Shown piece by piece: positions 1 to 7,646 of a stretch of 42,538 bases of DNA. The stretch is taken from positions 286,493-329,030 of the forward strand of contig DDVH01000022.1 in the NCBI GenBank assembly GCA_002345215.1. The letters run 5' to 3'. The notes under the pieces were generated by a model. It worked only from the letters and a program-made list of their open reading frames with translations, did not search any database and had not been told where the DNA came from. The DNA is from Anaerolineales bacterium UBA2317 (GTDB taxonomy: Bacteria; Chloroflexota; Anaerolineae; Anaerolineales; Villigracilaceae). The position numbers were made by a program, and so were the translations under genes. Numbering within the stretch: position 1 is the first letter of the stretch; the number at the start of each line of letters is the position of its first letter.

Positions 1-233
1 CCAAAATGTAAAAGTTGAGGTTGATTATTTTTTAGAACTTGATAACCTGCTTCAATGACTGCATTTTCCACACATCCGCCACTGACTGAACCTGTGATTT
101 TTCCACTTAAAGTAAACGCCATGTGTGACCCAACTTTTCGCGGAGATGAACCCCATGTTTGAATCACAGTGGCAAGCGCGATGGTTTCCCCCGTGTCTAT
201 CCATTTTTCGATATCTTTCAAAATATCGCGCAT
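1..233 (-). CDS. XdhC/CoxI-family protein, N-terminal fragment
   Basis: Reading the minus strand from the ATG at 231-233 gives about 77 residues before the left edge cuts the gene. It begins MRDILKDIEKWIDTGE and contains ALATVIQTWGSSPRKVGSHM followed by GSVSGGCVENAV. These are the N-terminal signatures of the XdhC/CoxI family, proteins that bind molybdenum cofactor and help insert it into xanthine dehydrogenase or aerobic CO dehydrogenase type enzymes. The gene lies 43 bp downstream of a CoxG-like gene on the same strand, which fits an accessory operon for a molybdenum hydroxylase whose structural genes would be outside the window. The family call is confident; the client enzyme is not visible. 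Confidence 0.85.
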   Translation of the reverse strand, partial: MRDILKDIEKWIDTGETIALATVIQTWGSSPRKVGSHMAFTLSGKITGSVSGGCVENAVIEAGYQVLKNNQPQLLHF

Positions 234-242
234 ATTATTATT

Positions 243-270
243 GTAGGGGCGAGGCATGCCTCGCCCCTAC
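243..270. repeat. R1 palindrome, 28 nt, perfect
   Basis: A perfect 28-nt palindrome with ends GTAGGGGCGA and TCGCCCCTAC lies between the CoxG and XdhC genes. Two more 28-nt palindromes with GTAGGG/CCCTAC ends occur at 3087-3114 and 37192-37219, with different but again self-complementary cores. Confidence 0.85.
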
Positions 271-276
271 GATTAT

Positions 277-723
277 TTATTCTTTCTCTATCCTTTTCTT
301 TACTTCATCATAAAACACGCCTGCCAACTTTTGTGAGACAGGCACCATAAGTCTTGAAACCAAACTCGCCAATTGACCTGAGACATTAATATCCGCAGTC
401 CATTCGACCAGTGTGGAATTATCCGGTGCGTCAGACATTTTCATTTCGCTGATGGCATCGGCTATGCTTCCTGTGGCTTTGCCATGTGCTTTTAGTTTTG
501 CAAAATTGGGTTCTTCTAACTCTAGAATATCTACTTCGCCGTTAAATTTTGCTTTGACAGAACCCAGCCCAACCGAAACAACGCCACGATATTTTTTTAA
601 TTTTTCAATCTCTTCTACTGATTCAATACCGGGCACACATTGCGCGAGTTGATTAGGGTCTGTTAAAAAATCCCAAACTTTTTTGCGTGGTGCTTTGATG
701 GTGACATTACCTTTGAGTTGCAT
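277..723 (-). CDS. CoxG-like SRPBCC-domain protein (CO dehydrogenase subunit G family)
   Basis: The 148-residue protein starts MQLKGNVTIKAPRKKVWDFL and continues DPNQLAQCVPGIESVEE, the typical opening of the CoxG/SRPBCC (START-like) family. Members are encoded with aerobic CO dehydrogenase or related molybdenum hydroxylases and are thought to help membrane recruitment or maturation; the long C-terminal membrane tail of some members is absent here. I chose the ATG at 723 because family members begin at this motif; a GTG at 741 would add six residues (LNSQP region) and has no better ribosome site. The XdhC-like gene follows on the same strand. Exact role depends on genes outside the window. Confidence 0.82.
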   Translation of the reverse strand: MQLKGNVTIKAPRKKVWDFLTDPNQLAQCVPGIESVEEIEKLKKYRGVVSVGLGSVKAKFNGEVDILELEEPNFAKLKAHGKATGSIADAISEMKMSDAPDNSTLVEWTADINVSGQLASLVSRLMVPVSQKLAGVFYDEVKKRIEKE

Positions 724-1053
724 AGGCTGTGAGTTTAGCACAAGGGTATTGTGAAAGTCAAATGAGGTGGGGAGAATGTGTCTAAACAGAAACAGGTGTC
801 CCGTAGGAAGAGGCGGTTTTTCATCTAAAAGTGCGTATCCCCATCTATTTTGGTGTGTTATTTCTTGTTAAGATGAGATTAAATCAAGGTCATTTTTATG
901 ACTGTGTTGGGAAAGGACTCATTGCCCGTGAGTTTGATTTATTATTCTTTTCTATCGCTGTGCTGAATTTGCATGGCGATTTTTGTTGGAGGTGATTATT
1001 GCGGATTGTGCGTTTGATTGTTTTCACCGATTTGAGAAAGGAGAATGTAAAAG
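724..1053. other. Intergenic region upstream of the permease, no gene seen
   Basis: About 330 bases separate the divergent CoxG and permease genes. I see no convincing ORF and no riboswitch class I can recognise (I looked for purine, PreQ1, THF and Moco-like signatures). There is a small hairpin, ACTCA/TGAGT at about 918-934. A strong ribosome site (AAAGGAG at 1036-1042) precedes the permease. No clear sigma-70 promoter could be fixed. Confidence 0.5.
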
Positions 1054-2502
1054 ATGGCAACAAAAAAGAAAGTAAGCAAAACAAGTAAGCCAAAGGCTAG
1101 TGTTTCTAAATCATCAAAATCAACAACAGGAGAAATGACGATGGCAAAAAATAATGTAATTGGTTATATGCCCAACGATAACCCGCCTATGGGACAAACA
1201 ATTTTATTGGGCTTTCAACATGTATTGACGATGTTCCCTGCAACTGTATTGGTTGCGGCTTTGTGCGGTTTCCATCCGGGAACAGTATTACTTGCATCTG
1301 GTGTTTCAACCATTGTGGCTTTGATACTTTCTAAAAATAGTATCGGAAATTTCATTCCACTTTTCTATGGTTCTAGTTTTAGTTATATTGCGGCGTATCA
1401 AGGCATAGCAACTGCTATGACTGGTTCTGCGCCCGCCTTCGGTGTGCCTTTGCCCAACGAAGTGATTAGCACCATGCAAGCTGGTATCGTAGCGACTGGT
1501 GTGTTAAACATTTTGGTCGGTTTTATTATTCGTGCTATTGGTAAAGCCAGCCTCGATAAAGTTTTGCCTCCAGTGGTCACAGGTTCTGTCGCCGCAATTA
1601 TCGGTTTTGGTTTGGCTTTTGCGGCATTAGGTCAGATGGCAAGCGCAAACTTTACAGTTGCTTTGATTACATTAATTTCAACTATTTTGTTCTCAGTCTA
1701 TTTACAAAACAAAGGTTTCCTCGGGATGTTGCCAGTCATCTTTGGTGCAATCGTGGGTTATATTGCATCTGCAATTTTTGCACCGGGTACAGTTAATTTC
1801 GGTGGCGTTGCGGCGGCACCTTTATTTACAATGCCAAATATCACGCTCCCAAGTTTTGCTGGTGAATTTGTAGTGACTGCCATTTTCAGTATTGCTATTA
1901 TGGCAATTGCTACCATTCCTGAATCTACTGCGCATCTCTATCAAATGAGTTTATATGTTGACCGCTTCGCAGAAGAATCCGGACGTGAAAAAATTCATTT
2001 GGATAAAAACGTCGGTTTAAACCTTGTGTTTGATGGCGTTGGCGATTTCTTAAATGGTTTGGTCGGTGCTACTGCTGGAACAAACTATGGTGAAAACAAT
2101 TCACTCATGGCAATCACACGCAACTATTCAGGTCCAGCATTAATTGCGGCTGGTGCTATTTCAATCTTGCTTGGTTTCTTTGGTCCGCTTGCCGCTTTTG
2201 TGCAAAGTGTGCCATTGGCAGTCAGCGGCGGTTTAGCTATTTACCTCTTCGGCGTGATTGGTATGCAAGGTATTGCGCTCATGCAAGAAAACAAAGTGAG
2301 CATGTTTAGCCCACGCAACCTTGCTATCGGTGCAGTGATTATGATTGTCGGTATCGGCGGTAACATTGGTTATCCCGGTGGCTTTATTCCTGTGGTTCTC
2401 CCCGGCTTCCCAAGTGGTTTACCAGCCATTGCAACTGCGGCGGTCTTAGGTATTTTGATTAACGCCATCTTCTTAATCTTCAAACCATCTTCCGAAGAAT
2501 AA
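1054..2502 (+). CDS. NCS2 family uracil/xanthine permease
   Basis: The 482-residue polytopic membrane protein matches the nucleobase:cation symporter-2 family. Visible family signatures are the QHVLTMF motif (residues 55-61), ATIPESTAH with Glu290 in the substrate-binding region, and TNYGENNSLMAITR (about 343-356) with Glu347, which resembles the uracil permease form NTTYGEN. It should import uracil or a related base with protons. Residues 1-27 form an unusual Lys/Ser/Thr-rich cytoplasmic extension. A second good ribosome site (AGGAG, 1128-1132) stands 8 nt before an internal ATG at 1141 (residue 30), so a short form beginning MAKNNVIGYM is also plausible. A strong terminator follows at 2520-2553. 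UraA-type transport is likely; uracil versus xanthine is not settled. Confidence 0.9.
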   Translation: MATKKKVSKTSKPKASVSKSSKSTTGEMTMAKNNVIGYMPNDNPPMGQTILLGFQHVLTMFPATVLVAALCGFHPGTVLLASGVSTIVALILSKNSIGNFIPLFYGSSFSYIAAYQGIATAMTGSAPAFGVPLPNEVISTMQAGIVATGVLNILVGFIIRAIGKASLDKVLPPVVTGSVAAIIGFGLAFAALGQMASANFTVALITLISTILFSVYLQNKGFLGMLPVIFGAIVGYIASAIFAPGTVNFGGVAAAPLFTMPNITLPSFAGEFVVTAIFSIAIMAIATIPESTAHLYQMSLYVDRFAEESGREKIHLDKNVGLNLVFDGVGDFLNGLVGATAGTNYGENNSLMAITRNYSGPALIAAGAISILLGFFGPLAAFVQSVPLAVSGGLAIYLFGVIGMQGIALMQENKVSMFSPRNLAIGAVIMIVGIGGNIGYPGGFIPVVLPGFPSGLPAIATAAVLGILINAIFLIFKPSSEE

Positions 2503-2519
2503 GATTTACTTTTACAAAA

Positions 2520-2553
2520 CAAAAGCGGAATTGAGAAATCAATTCCGCTTTTG
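2520..2553 (+). terminator. Terminator after the permease gene
   Basis: A perfect 15-bp stem (CAAAAGCGGAATTGA paired with TCAATTCCGCTTTTG) closes a GAAA loop 18 bases after the stop codon. The A-rich 5' arm and T-rich 3' arm suit Rho-independent termination. Confidence 0.9.
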
Positions 2554-2567
2554 TGCTTTATGGGGGA

Positions 2568-2595
2568 TTAACTTCTTTCTCAGCCTCTGTATAAT
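2568..2595 (+). promoter_or_regulatory. Putative promoter of the lipoprotein gene
   Basis: TATAAT at 2590-2595 lies 16 bp after TTAACT (2568-2573). Transcription from here would give a short leader carrying AGGAG (2605-2609) before the ATG at 2620. Confidence 0.6.
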
Positions 2596-2619
2596 CACAA
2601 ACAAAGGAGAATATTGAAG

Positions 2620-3078
2620 ATGAAAAACTATAAGATTTACTTTGCCATTTTGACCTTAATCCTCGCCTCTCTCGCATGTCAAACTGTTTTAGGCGGCGGA
2701 AGCAGTGACTCACAGGAAGAACTTCCGCCTTTTGAATACTCTGGTGGTGATTCAGCAACTGAAGAACCTTCCACTGAATCAGATTTTTCTTTCGGCGGCG
2801 AGTCAGACTTTCCATTGCCATCAGATGCTTTCAATGTGACCACTATTGCCGGCACAACCAATTTCCAAACAAAATTGAGTCTTGATGATGTAATGAAATT
2901 TTATCGTGATGAATTTAGCAAACAAGGATTGACAGAACGTGAAATTACCACTGTTATCTCCGACGGCGTTTTCAGCATCGTCTTTGATGGCGACCCAAGT
3001 GGTCAAGCGGTTGTCATTCAAGGTGTAGATTTAGGCGATGGCAGTATCAACGTGACGATTAGTTTGCAAGATGTTTAA
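2620..3078 (+). CDS. Small lipoprotein of unknown function
   Basis: This 152-residue protein has a short basic N-terminus, a hydrophobic stretch and a lipobox LASLAC with Cys20, so it should be lipid-anchored on the outside of the cytoplasmic membrane. A low-complexity Gly/Ser/Glu linker (about 24-68) leads to a compact C-terminal domain of about 85 residues (from FPLPSDAFNV to the end) rich in beta-type sequence with one helix (SLDDVMKFYRDEFSKQG). I do not recognise the domain. The ATG at 2620 is preferred over a TTG at 2614 because AGGAG at 2605-2609 is 10 nt away from the ATG and only 4 nt from the TTG. It is probably a single-gene transcript, with a promoter ahead and the R1 palindrome behind. 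Confidence 0.8.
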   Translation: MKNYKIYFAILTLILASLACQTVLGGGSSDSQEELPPFEYSGGDSATEEPSTESDFSFGGESDFPLPSDAFNVTTIAGTTNFQTKLSLDDVMKFYRDEFSKQGLTEREITTVISDGVFSIVFDGDPSGQAVVIQGVDLGDGSINVTISLQDV

Positions 3079-3086
3079 TTAATTTT

Positions 3087-3114
3087 GTAGGGACATGGCA
3101 CGCCATGTCCCTAC
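3087..3114 (+). repeat. R1 palindrome at the 3' ends of two convergent genes; possible terminator
   Basis: 13-bp arms (GTAGGGACATGGC and GCCATGTCCCTAC) flank a 2-nt centre, 28 nt in all. On the plus strand the hairpin is followed by CATTTTTG, so it may terminate the lipoprotein transcript. The TAG stop codon of the convergent pabB-pabC gene (3111-3113) is inside the right arm. Confidence 0.75.
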
Positions 3115-4829
3115 ATTTTTGTTTCAACCCATTTCCTCACCGAATTAATCAAATAAATTTTCTCAAACTGATTCAATTCGTGTTTATAAATAACTCTTTC
3201 TTTAATTTTTCCTGCTTCCAATAAATGCTCTCTAAAAGTGCCTGCTAATAGTCCGCAAGAAATTGGCGGGGTAAAAAATTCGCCATTTGATTCCACAACC
3301 AAATTCCCAATCGTAAATTCTGTCAATTCACCTTTTTCATTGAAAAGTAAAACATCATCAAAACCTTTTTGCATTGACTTTTCATATACTTCTCGGTGAG
3401 TTGTCTTGTGAAAAAGAAATACATCATTTGAATCAACAGGCTGATTTGCCAGGCAAGCCTTGAAAACTTTATTTTGCGAATCAAATTCTTTTACTTCGCT
3501 GGTTAAGTTACCGTTTTTATCTAAAATAATTTTTACCCTAGCCCTTAACGACTGATTACTGATAACTGATAACTGATTTTCTACAACTTCCCTCGAAAAC
3601 TCAAAATCAAAATAATTTGCTGAATCTGCCAAACGGGCAATATGCTTATCTAATAAAAAATAATCTTCTTCTTTTGTCCACAATATTGTTTCAAATAGAG
3701 AAAATTCAGGCTGTGGGGGATTGGTCAAAACTTTGGCTTTCAATAATGCTTCTTCATATTCATCTTTATCTTCCGAATCCCAGACAATGCCGCCGCCAAC
3801 TCCATACTCTGTAGTTTTATTTTTTTTATCAATCAAAGCTGTGCGAATGGCGACATTGAATCTGACTTGGCGATTTGGTGAGATATATCCGATACTGCCC
3901 GTATAAATCTTTCGCGGACTTGTTTCCAATTCATTGATAATTTTCATCGTGCTGACTTTTGGCGCGCCAGTGATAGATGCGCATGGAAACAATGCCGAAA
4001 AAATATCAGTCACAGAAGCATACGTTTTTGCTTTTACTGTTGAAGTCATTTGAAAAACAGTTGGATATTTTTCAATTTCAAATAATTTTGTAACTTGCAC
4101 ACTTCCACTTTGAGCAATTTTCCCCAAGTCATTGCGAATCATATCTACAATCATTACATTTTCAGCACGATTCTTTTCTGATGCGCGTAGCCACTCCGAG
4201 TTAATTAAATCCTCTTTTGTTGTTCGCCCTCTTTTGATTGTGCCTTTCATTGGCTTGCTTGTTATCACATCGCCATTTAATTCAAAAAATAATTCAGGCG
4301 AAGCGGAGCAAATTGCAAACTCATCTGTTTCAATGAACGCGGCGTATTTGTTTTGTGTTTGGGAGAGGTGGATGAATAAAGAAACCGGATCAAGTTGAAC
4401 GTCAGCAATGAGGCGCATGGTGTAGTTGACTTGATATGTCTTTCCGTTCGCAATGTAATCTTTGATTTTTTGAATTGCATTGTTATATGTTTCAGAGGTC
4501 TGATTGGTCTGAAAAGTCCTATTGATCGAACTGGTCTGAGAGGTCTGACTAGTCAGACTTGTAAGACTTTTTAGACTTGTAAGACCATCATATAACCCAA
4601 ACCATACCAATGGAAAACTTGTTGACTCAAACGTTTGCAATGCCGAATCAAAAGCTCTCGCCGCCTCATAACTGACAAAACCAACTGCGTGCCATTTTTT
4701 GTCATTGACTAACGCCTCGACATTTTCTAGCGCTTCGTGAACCTCATTGATATTTTGTGTAGTGATAATTTTTTGCGGATGTTCAAACGAAAGCCATTCA
4801 TTATCTTTTTTGAGATAAACTGTATTCAA
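3111..4829 (-). CDS. pabB: Aminodeoxychorismate synthase component I fused to 4-amino-4-deoxychorismate lyase
   Basis: The 572-residue protein is a PabB-PabC fusion that makes 4-aminobenzoate for folate from chorismate, given a PabA glutaminase or ammonia. The chorismate-binding domain (about 113-368) has SASPELFF (174-181), PMKGTIKRG (193-201) and the GGGIVWDS-DEYEE end. Lys195 in PMKGT is the PabB-type residue, where anthranilate synthase has Ala. From about residue 375 (FSLFETILW) a class IV aminotransferase domain follows, with HKTTHREVYE (probable PLP lysine Lys475), ELTEFTIGNL and GLLAGTFRE. The start is TTG at 4829, preceded by GAGG 5 nt upstream. Residues 83-112 (Ser/Thr/Leu/Gln repeats) and about 418-428 are encoded by repetitive DNA of intergenic type. 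No pabA is in the window. Confidence 0.92.
   Translation of the reverse strand: MNTVYLKKDNEWLSFEHPQKIITTQNINEVHEALENVEALVNDKKWHAVGFVSYEAARAFDSALQTFESTSFPLVWFGLYDGLTSLKSLTSLTSQTSQTSSINRTFQTNQTSETYNNAIQKIKDYIANGKTYQVNYTMRLIADVQLDPVSLFIHLSQTQNKYAAFIETDEFAICSASPELFFELNGDVITSKPMKGTIKRGRTTKEDLINSEWLRASEKNRAENVMIVDMIRNDLGKIAQSGSVQVTKLFEIEKYPTVFQMTSTVKAKTYASVTDIFSALFPCASITGAPKVSTMKIINELETSPRKIYTGSIGYISPNRQVRFNVAIRTALIDKKNKTTEYGVGGGIVWDSEDKDEYEEALLKAKVLTNPPQPEFSLFETILWTKEEDYFLLDKHIARLADSANYFDFEFSREVVENQLSVISNQSLRARVKIILDKNGNLTSEVKEFDSQNKVFKACLANQPVDSNDVFLFHKTTHREVYEKSMQKGFDDVLLFNEKGELTEFTIGNLVVESNGEFFTPPISCGLLAGTFREHLLEAGKIKERVIYKHELNQFEKIYLINSVRKWVETKM
3550..3581 (-). repeat. CAGTTAT-type short tandem repeat inside pabB-pabC
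   Basis: On the coding strand the heptamer-like unit TCAGTTA is repeated (CAGTTATCAGTTATCAGTAA), encoding QLSVISNQS in the PabC half. It looks like intergenic filler captured in frame. Confidence 0.6.
4495..4586 (-). repeat. AGTCT/GACC-rich degenerate repeat inside pabB-pabC
   Basis: About 90 bases consist of degenerate 10-12 base units around AAGTCT, CAGACC and CAGACT. They encode residues about 83-112, a Ser/Thr/Gln-rich linker between the N-terminal region and the chorismate-binding core. Confidence 0.65.
4816..4821 (+). promoter_or_regulatory. Putative -10 box, 7 nt before the VanZ-like ATG
   Basis: TAAACT lies 7 nt upstream of the ATG at 4829 and there is no Shine-Dalgarno sequence, so a leaderless transcript is predicted. 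The match to TATAAT is imperfect. Confidence 0.35.
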
Positions 4830-5194
4830 TGAAACCTCTTAATTTAATTGTACCCCGTTGGCTCCCTGCATTGACTTTGATGATTGTCATTTTTTTGTTT
4901 TCGTCACGCTCTAGCAATGAATTGCCAAATTATGGCTCATGGGATTACTTCGTCAAGAAATCTGCTCATGCTATTGGATATGGATTACTTGCATTATCTT
5001 ATTTACATGCACTTCCAAAGAGAAATTATTTTCTGGCATGGCTCTTGGCTTTGATATATTCCGCAACGGATGAGTTTCATCAATCGCTTGTGCCGGGGCG
5101 GAATCCTTCAGTGATTGATGTGTTGGTGTTTGATAATATTGGAGCGATGGTTGCGTTGTTTTTACATTCTCGGTGGTCAAGTAGCCGCGAGTGA
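4829..5194 (+). CDS. VanZ-like family membrane protein
   Basis: The 121-residue protein has the VanZ-like signatures FLFSSRSSNELP, KSAHAIGYGLLA and YSATDEFHQSLVPGRNPSVIDV followed by DNIGA, with about four membrane segments. The biochemical role of the family is unknown; VanZ of teicoplanin resistance is a distant relative and no other van gene is present, so resistance should not be inferred. Its ATG (4829-4831) shares base 4829 with the TTG start (4827-4829) of the divergent pabB-pabC gene. The C-terminal residues RWSSSRE and the stop codon come from the R4 repeat that begins at 5172. Confidence 0.85.
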   Translation: MKPLNLIVPRWLPALTLMIVIFLFSSRSSNELPNYGSWDYFVKKSAHAIGYGLLALSYLHALPKRNYFLAWLLALIYSATDEFHQSLVPGRNPSVIDVLVFDNIGAMVALFLHSRWSSSRE

Positions 5195-5294
5195 AACGAG
5201 TGGCGTACCGAGACCATCTGTTAATGAAAAGGTTTTATTTAACTGGTGGTTTCGATACGCCGCAAAAAAACAAGAGCGCGGCTACTCAACCACC
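5172..5294. repeat. R4 inverted pair, 123 bp
   Basis: A forward element (GGTGGTCAAGTAGCCGCG to GAGACCATC, 5172-5217) and a reversed element (GGTGGTTTCGATACGCCGC to CTACTCAACCACC, 5245-5294) are separated by an AT-rich 27-nt spacer. The same arrangement, also 123 bp, is at 13332-13454. Confidence 0.8.
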
Positions 5295-5302
5295 GATTAA
5301 TT

Positions 5303-5308
5303 TATAAA
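5303..5308 (+). promoter_or_regulatory. Putative -10 box, 7 nt before the amine oxidase ATG
   Basis: TATAAA lies 7 nt before the ATG at 5316 and 8 nt after the end of the R4 pair. There is no Shine-Dalgarno sequence, so a leaderless start is predicted. Confidence 0.45.
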
Positions 5309-5315
5309 AATAAAA

Positions 5316-6701
5316 ATGAAAAAACTAGCCCGCCGAGATTTTTTGAAAGTCGCCTCTATTGGAACTGCATCCGCATTTGCTATCTCTTGCGGATTGATTC
5401 AAGACTCACAGGAAAATTTTATGCCACAAGAAAATAATTCTCGTCATGCCAAGGTGATTGTGATTGGGGCTGGGATTTCAGGTCTCGCCGCCGCACGGAC
5501 TTTAGCAGATAAAAATATCAGCGTAATGATTTTAGAAGCACGAAACCGAATCGGTGGGCGGATGTGGACGGATTCATCTTTAGGTGTACCGTTGGATTTA
5601 GGCGCATCATGGATTCATGGAGTCAATGGAAACCCGATAACTGAATTGGCGAAAAAGTTTAATGCAGAAACTGTCCCGACATATGATGAAAATGAAATTG
5701 TCTTTCATGCAGATGGCAGAGAAATGACATCTGCTGAGTTTTTGAAGATTGAACGATTATATAAATCTATTTATGAAGAAACGTCGGAAATAGCAGAAGA
5801 TTTAGATGAAGATACTTCGCTGCAAGAAATATTTGGCGAAGTGATTGCAAAACGGAATCTTTCAGCCGAAGAATTGCGCGGATTGAATCTTTACATCCAA
5901 TATGAAACATCACTAGATTATGCGGCTGACCCAAAGAATCTTTCAGTATGGGAATGGGATTCGGATGAAGAGTTTAGTGGGCAACATGTGATTTTTCCGC
6001 AAGGCTATCATCAAATCACAAATGGACTCGCGCAAGGTTTGGATATTCGTCTGAATACAGAAGTGACGAAGATTAAGTATTCTCAAAATGGTGTAGAACT
6101 CCAAACAAGCAATGGAATATTTACATCAGAAAAAGTCGTAGTGACGATTCCGCTGGGGGTGCTGAAACAAGCGTCCCTTAAGTTTGAGCCGCCGCTTCCT
6201 TCATCAAAACAAGAATCGATTAATCGTCTTAAGATGGGACTCTTAAATAAAGTCTATTTGAAATTCCCGAAAATTTTTTGGGACGATGTGGAGAATATCA
6301 GTTATGTAGGCGAGTGGATGCTGTGGCTGAATTATGCGGCGTATAACGGCGAGCCGATTTTGCTGGCGTTTGAGGGTGGTGAGAAGGCGTCCGCTTTGGA
6401 AGAATTATCGGATGATGAAATTGTGGCGAGTGCCATGCAGACGTTGCGCTTTTTGTATGGTGATGAAATTCCTGCGCCTGAAAGTTTTTTGATTACGCGT
6501 TGGGGAAAAGACAAGTTTTCGTTTGGTTCTTATTCGTTTATTCCGCTGTTTGCCAGTGGTGACGATTTTGATGCGTTGTTTGAACCTGTGGATGATGTTT
6601 TGTTTTTTGCAGGTGAGGCGACTTCACGAAAACATTTTGCGACTGTGCATGGGGCGTATTTGAGTGGGGTGGAGGTGGGGAGAATGGTAATTGGTAATTG
6701 A
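5316..6701 (+). CDS. Flavin-containing amine oxidase, Tat-exported
   Basis: The 461-residue protein is an FAD-dependent amine oxidase of the monoamine/polyamine oxidase family. It begins with a twin-arginine signal (RRDFLK, residues 6-11), and Cys25 in AISCG could be a lipobox, so it probably acts as a lipid-anchored exported enzyme. The FAD-binding Rossmann motif GAGISGLAAARTL is at 51-63, with the adjoining EARNRIGGRMWT at 74-85, and the C-terminal flavin motif FAGEATSRKHFATVHGAYLSG starts near 431. The substrate is not evident; polyamines are possible. The last 68 bases are repeated at 6837-6904, with a palindromic element between the copies. A likely leaderless start follows the R4 pair. 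Confidence 0.88.
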   Translation: MKKLARRDFLKVASIGTASAFAISCGLIQDSQENFMPQENNSRHAKVIVIGAGISGLAAARTLADKNISVMILEARNRIGGRMWTDSSLGVPLDLGASWIHGVNGNPITELAKKFNAETVPTYDENEIVFHADGREMTSAEFLKIERLYKSIYEETSEIAEDLDEDTSLQEIFGEVIAKRNLSAEELRGLNLYIQYETSLDYAADPKNLSVWEWDSDEEFSGQHVIFPQGYHQITNGLAQGLDIRLNTEVTKIKYSQNGVELQTSNGIFTSEKVVVTIPLGVLKQASLKFEPPLPSSKQESINRLKMGLLNKVYLKFPKIFWDDVENISYVGEWMLWLNYAAYNGEPILLAFEGGEKASALEELSDDEIVASAMQTLRFLYGDEIPAPESFLITRWGKDKFSFGSYSFIPLFASGDDFDALFEPVDDVLFFAGEATSRKHFATVHGAYLSGVEVGRMVIGN

Positions 6702-6732
6702 GGATTAGAGAATTGGAGAATTGATTGCGCCC

Positions 6733-6824
6733 GGAGTGCGTCGCACTTTAGGATTGGATTTTATTTTGTTAGCAAGTGAATCTCATTTCAGAATTATCTT
6801 GCTAAAGTATGTGCGACGCACCCT
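6733..6824. repeat. Inverted-repeat element between two copies of the amine oxidase tail
   Basis: Outer arms GTGCGTCGCAC (6736-6746) and GTGCGACGCAC (6811-6821) pair over 11 bp. Inner arms TTAGCAAG (6769-6776) and CTTGCTAA (6798-6805) pair over 8 bp. The element looks like a small non-coding mobile or MITE-like unit; it encodes nothing recognisable. Confidence 0.65.
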
Positions 6825-6836
6825 TCTGTTCACACA

Positions 6837-6904
6837 AGGCGACTTCACGAAAACATTTTGCAACGGTGCATGGGGCTTATTTGAGTGGTGTGGAGGTGGG
6901 GAGA
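6837..6904 (+). pseudogene. Duplicated 3' fragment of the amine oxidase gene
   Basis: These 68 bases repeat 6616-6683 with four mismatches (64/68 identical by eye). In the matching frame they would encode the C-terminal FAD-motif region (SRKHFAT.. type), but the copy has no start and no upstream coding sequence. It is a non-functional remnant of a short duplication. Confidence 0.8.
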
Positions 6905-6928
6905 TTAATAACTAGTTAAGAAGTTATA

Positions 6929-7570
6929 TCAGTTTTTCATATGCTGTTTGGGTTCAATTACCAACTGTTGAATTGAGAGTATAAACCCAAGTAATAATGA
7001 AAGCCCTGAAATAATTGAAAACGTCATAACAATTATATTTGGTAGTGTTATTGTTTGCCCCAACGCCCAAATAAAAAATGAAGTTATTCCTATGGGAATA
7101 ATAAATACTATTAAGAGTGTTGAGAGAACAATTAATAAGTAAGACGAAATATAAACGATACCTTTTTTGTCTATATCTTTTACCATTGATGGGCTTATAT
7201 ACCAAAAGACAGTTTTACTAACCATAGCAGAATTAATTTCAAAGTGTTGTGAATTCCCAAAATATTCCCTTGCTGTTTTCTCGATTTCATACTTGTACCT
7301 ATATTGTATTTCGTAGAGAATAGAAATACGAAGATAAAGAAATGAAAGAACGATAGGCGCAACTGCTGCAATCCATTCTTGAGGTATAGAAAATTGTGCC
7401 CCTAAAAATTCTAAGTCAGTTGTTTTGAATAAATGAAGCAAAATGAATAATAATGAGTACAAGAAGAAATTTCTGAGGGACTTATTAAATTCTGCAGCAC
7501 TTTTATCACCTTTAGGCAATAGTAAATTCAAATATACAAGCAAGTCATTTCTTTCTAAATCATTTCCCAT
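6929..7570 (-). CDS. Hypothetical membrane protein
   Basis: The 213-residue protein has four predicted membrane segments: about 31-47, 65-80, 141-160 and 175-203. A charged segment (about 80-125, with YEIQYRYKYEIEKTAREYFG) lies between the first and second pairs. I do not recognise a family. The ATG at 7570 is preceded by GAGG 7 nt upstream on the minus strand, so it is normally translated. Its DNA looks more AT-rich and richer in Ile/Asn/Lys codons than the neighbours, which may mean recent acquisition, but this is only an impression. It lies downstream of scpA on the same strand with a 76-bp gap. Confidence 0.65.
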   Translation of the reverse strand: MGNDLERNDLLVYLNLLLPKGDKSAAEFNKSLRNFFLYSLLFILLHLFKTTDLEFLGAQFSIPQEWIAAVAPIVLSFLYLRISILYEIQYRYKYEIEKTAREYFGNSQHFEINSAMVSKTVFWYISPSMVKDIDKKGIVYISSYLLIVLSTLLIVFIIPIGITSFFIWALGQTITLPNIIVMTFSIISGLSLLLGFILSIQQLVIEPKQHMKN

Positions 7571-7646
7571 TTTATGTGCCTCACTTTTGTATAAAATATT
7601 TAGGTATTACCAATTAACTAATACTATAACAGCAATACTGCTCTTA

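Noticed and set aside
125..350. Plus-strand ORFs at the left end
   Set aside because: They overlap the clearly coding XdhC frame, cross the R1 palindrome and show no domain or ribosome site.
724..1053. Riboswitch upstream of the nucleobase permease
   Set aside because: I could not match conserved cores of purine, PreQ1, THF or molybdenum-cofactor riboswitches; a covariance search would settle it.
4829..5194. Glycopeptide-resistance gene vanZ
   Set aside because: Only the broad VanZ-like domain is seen; no vanHAX or regulator genes are near.
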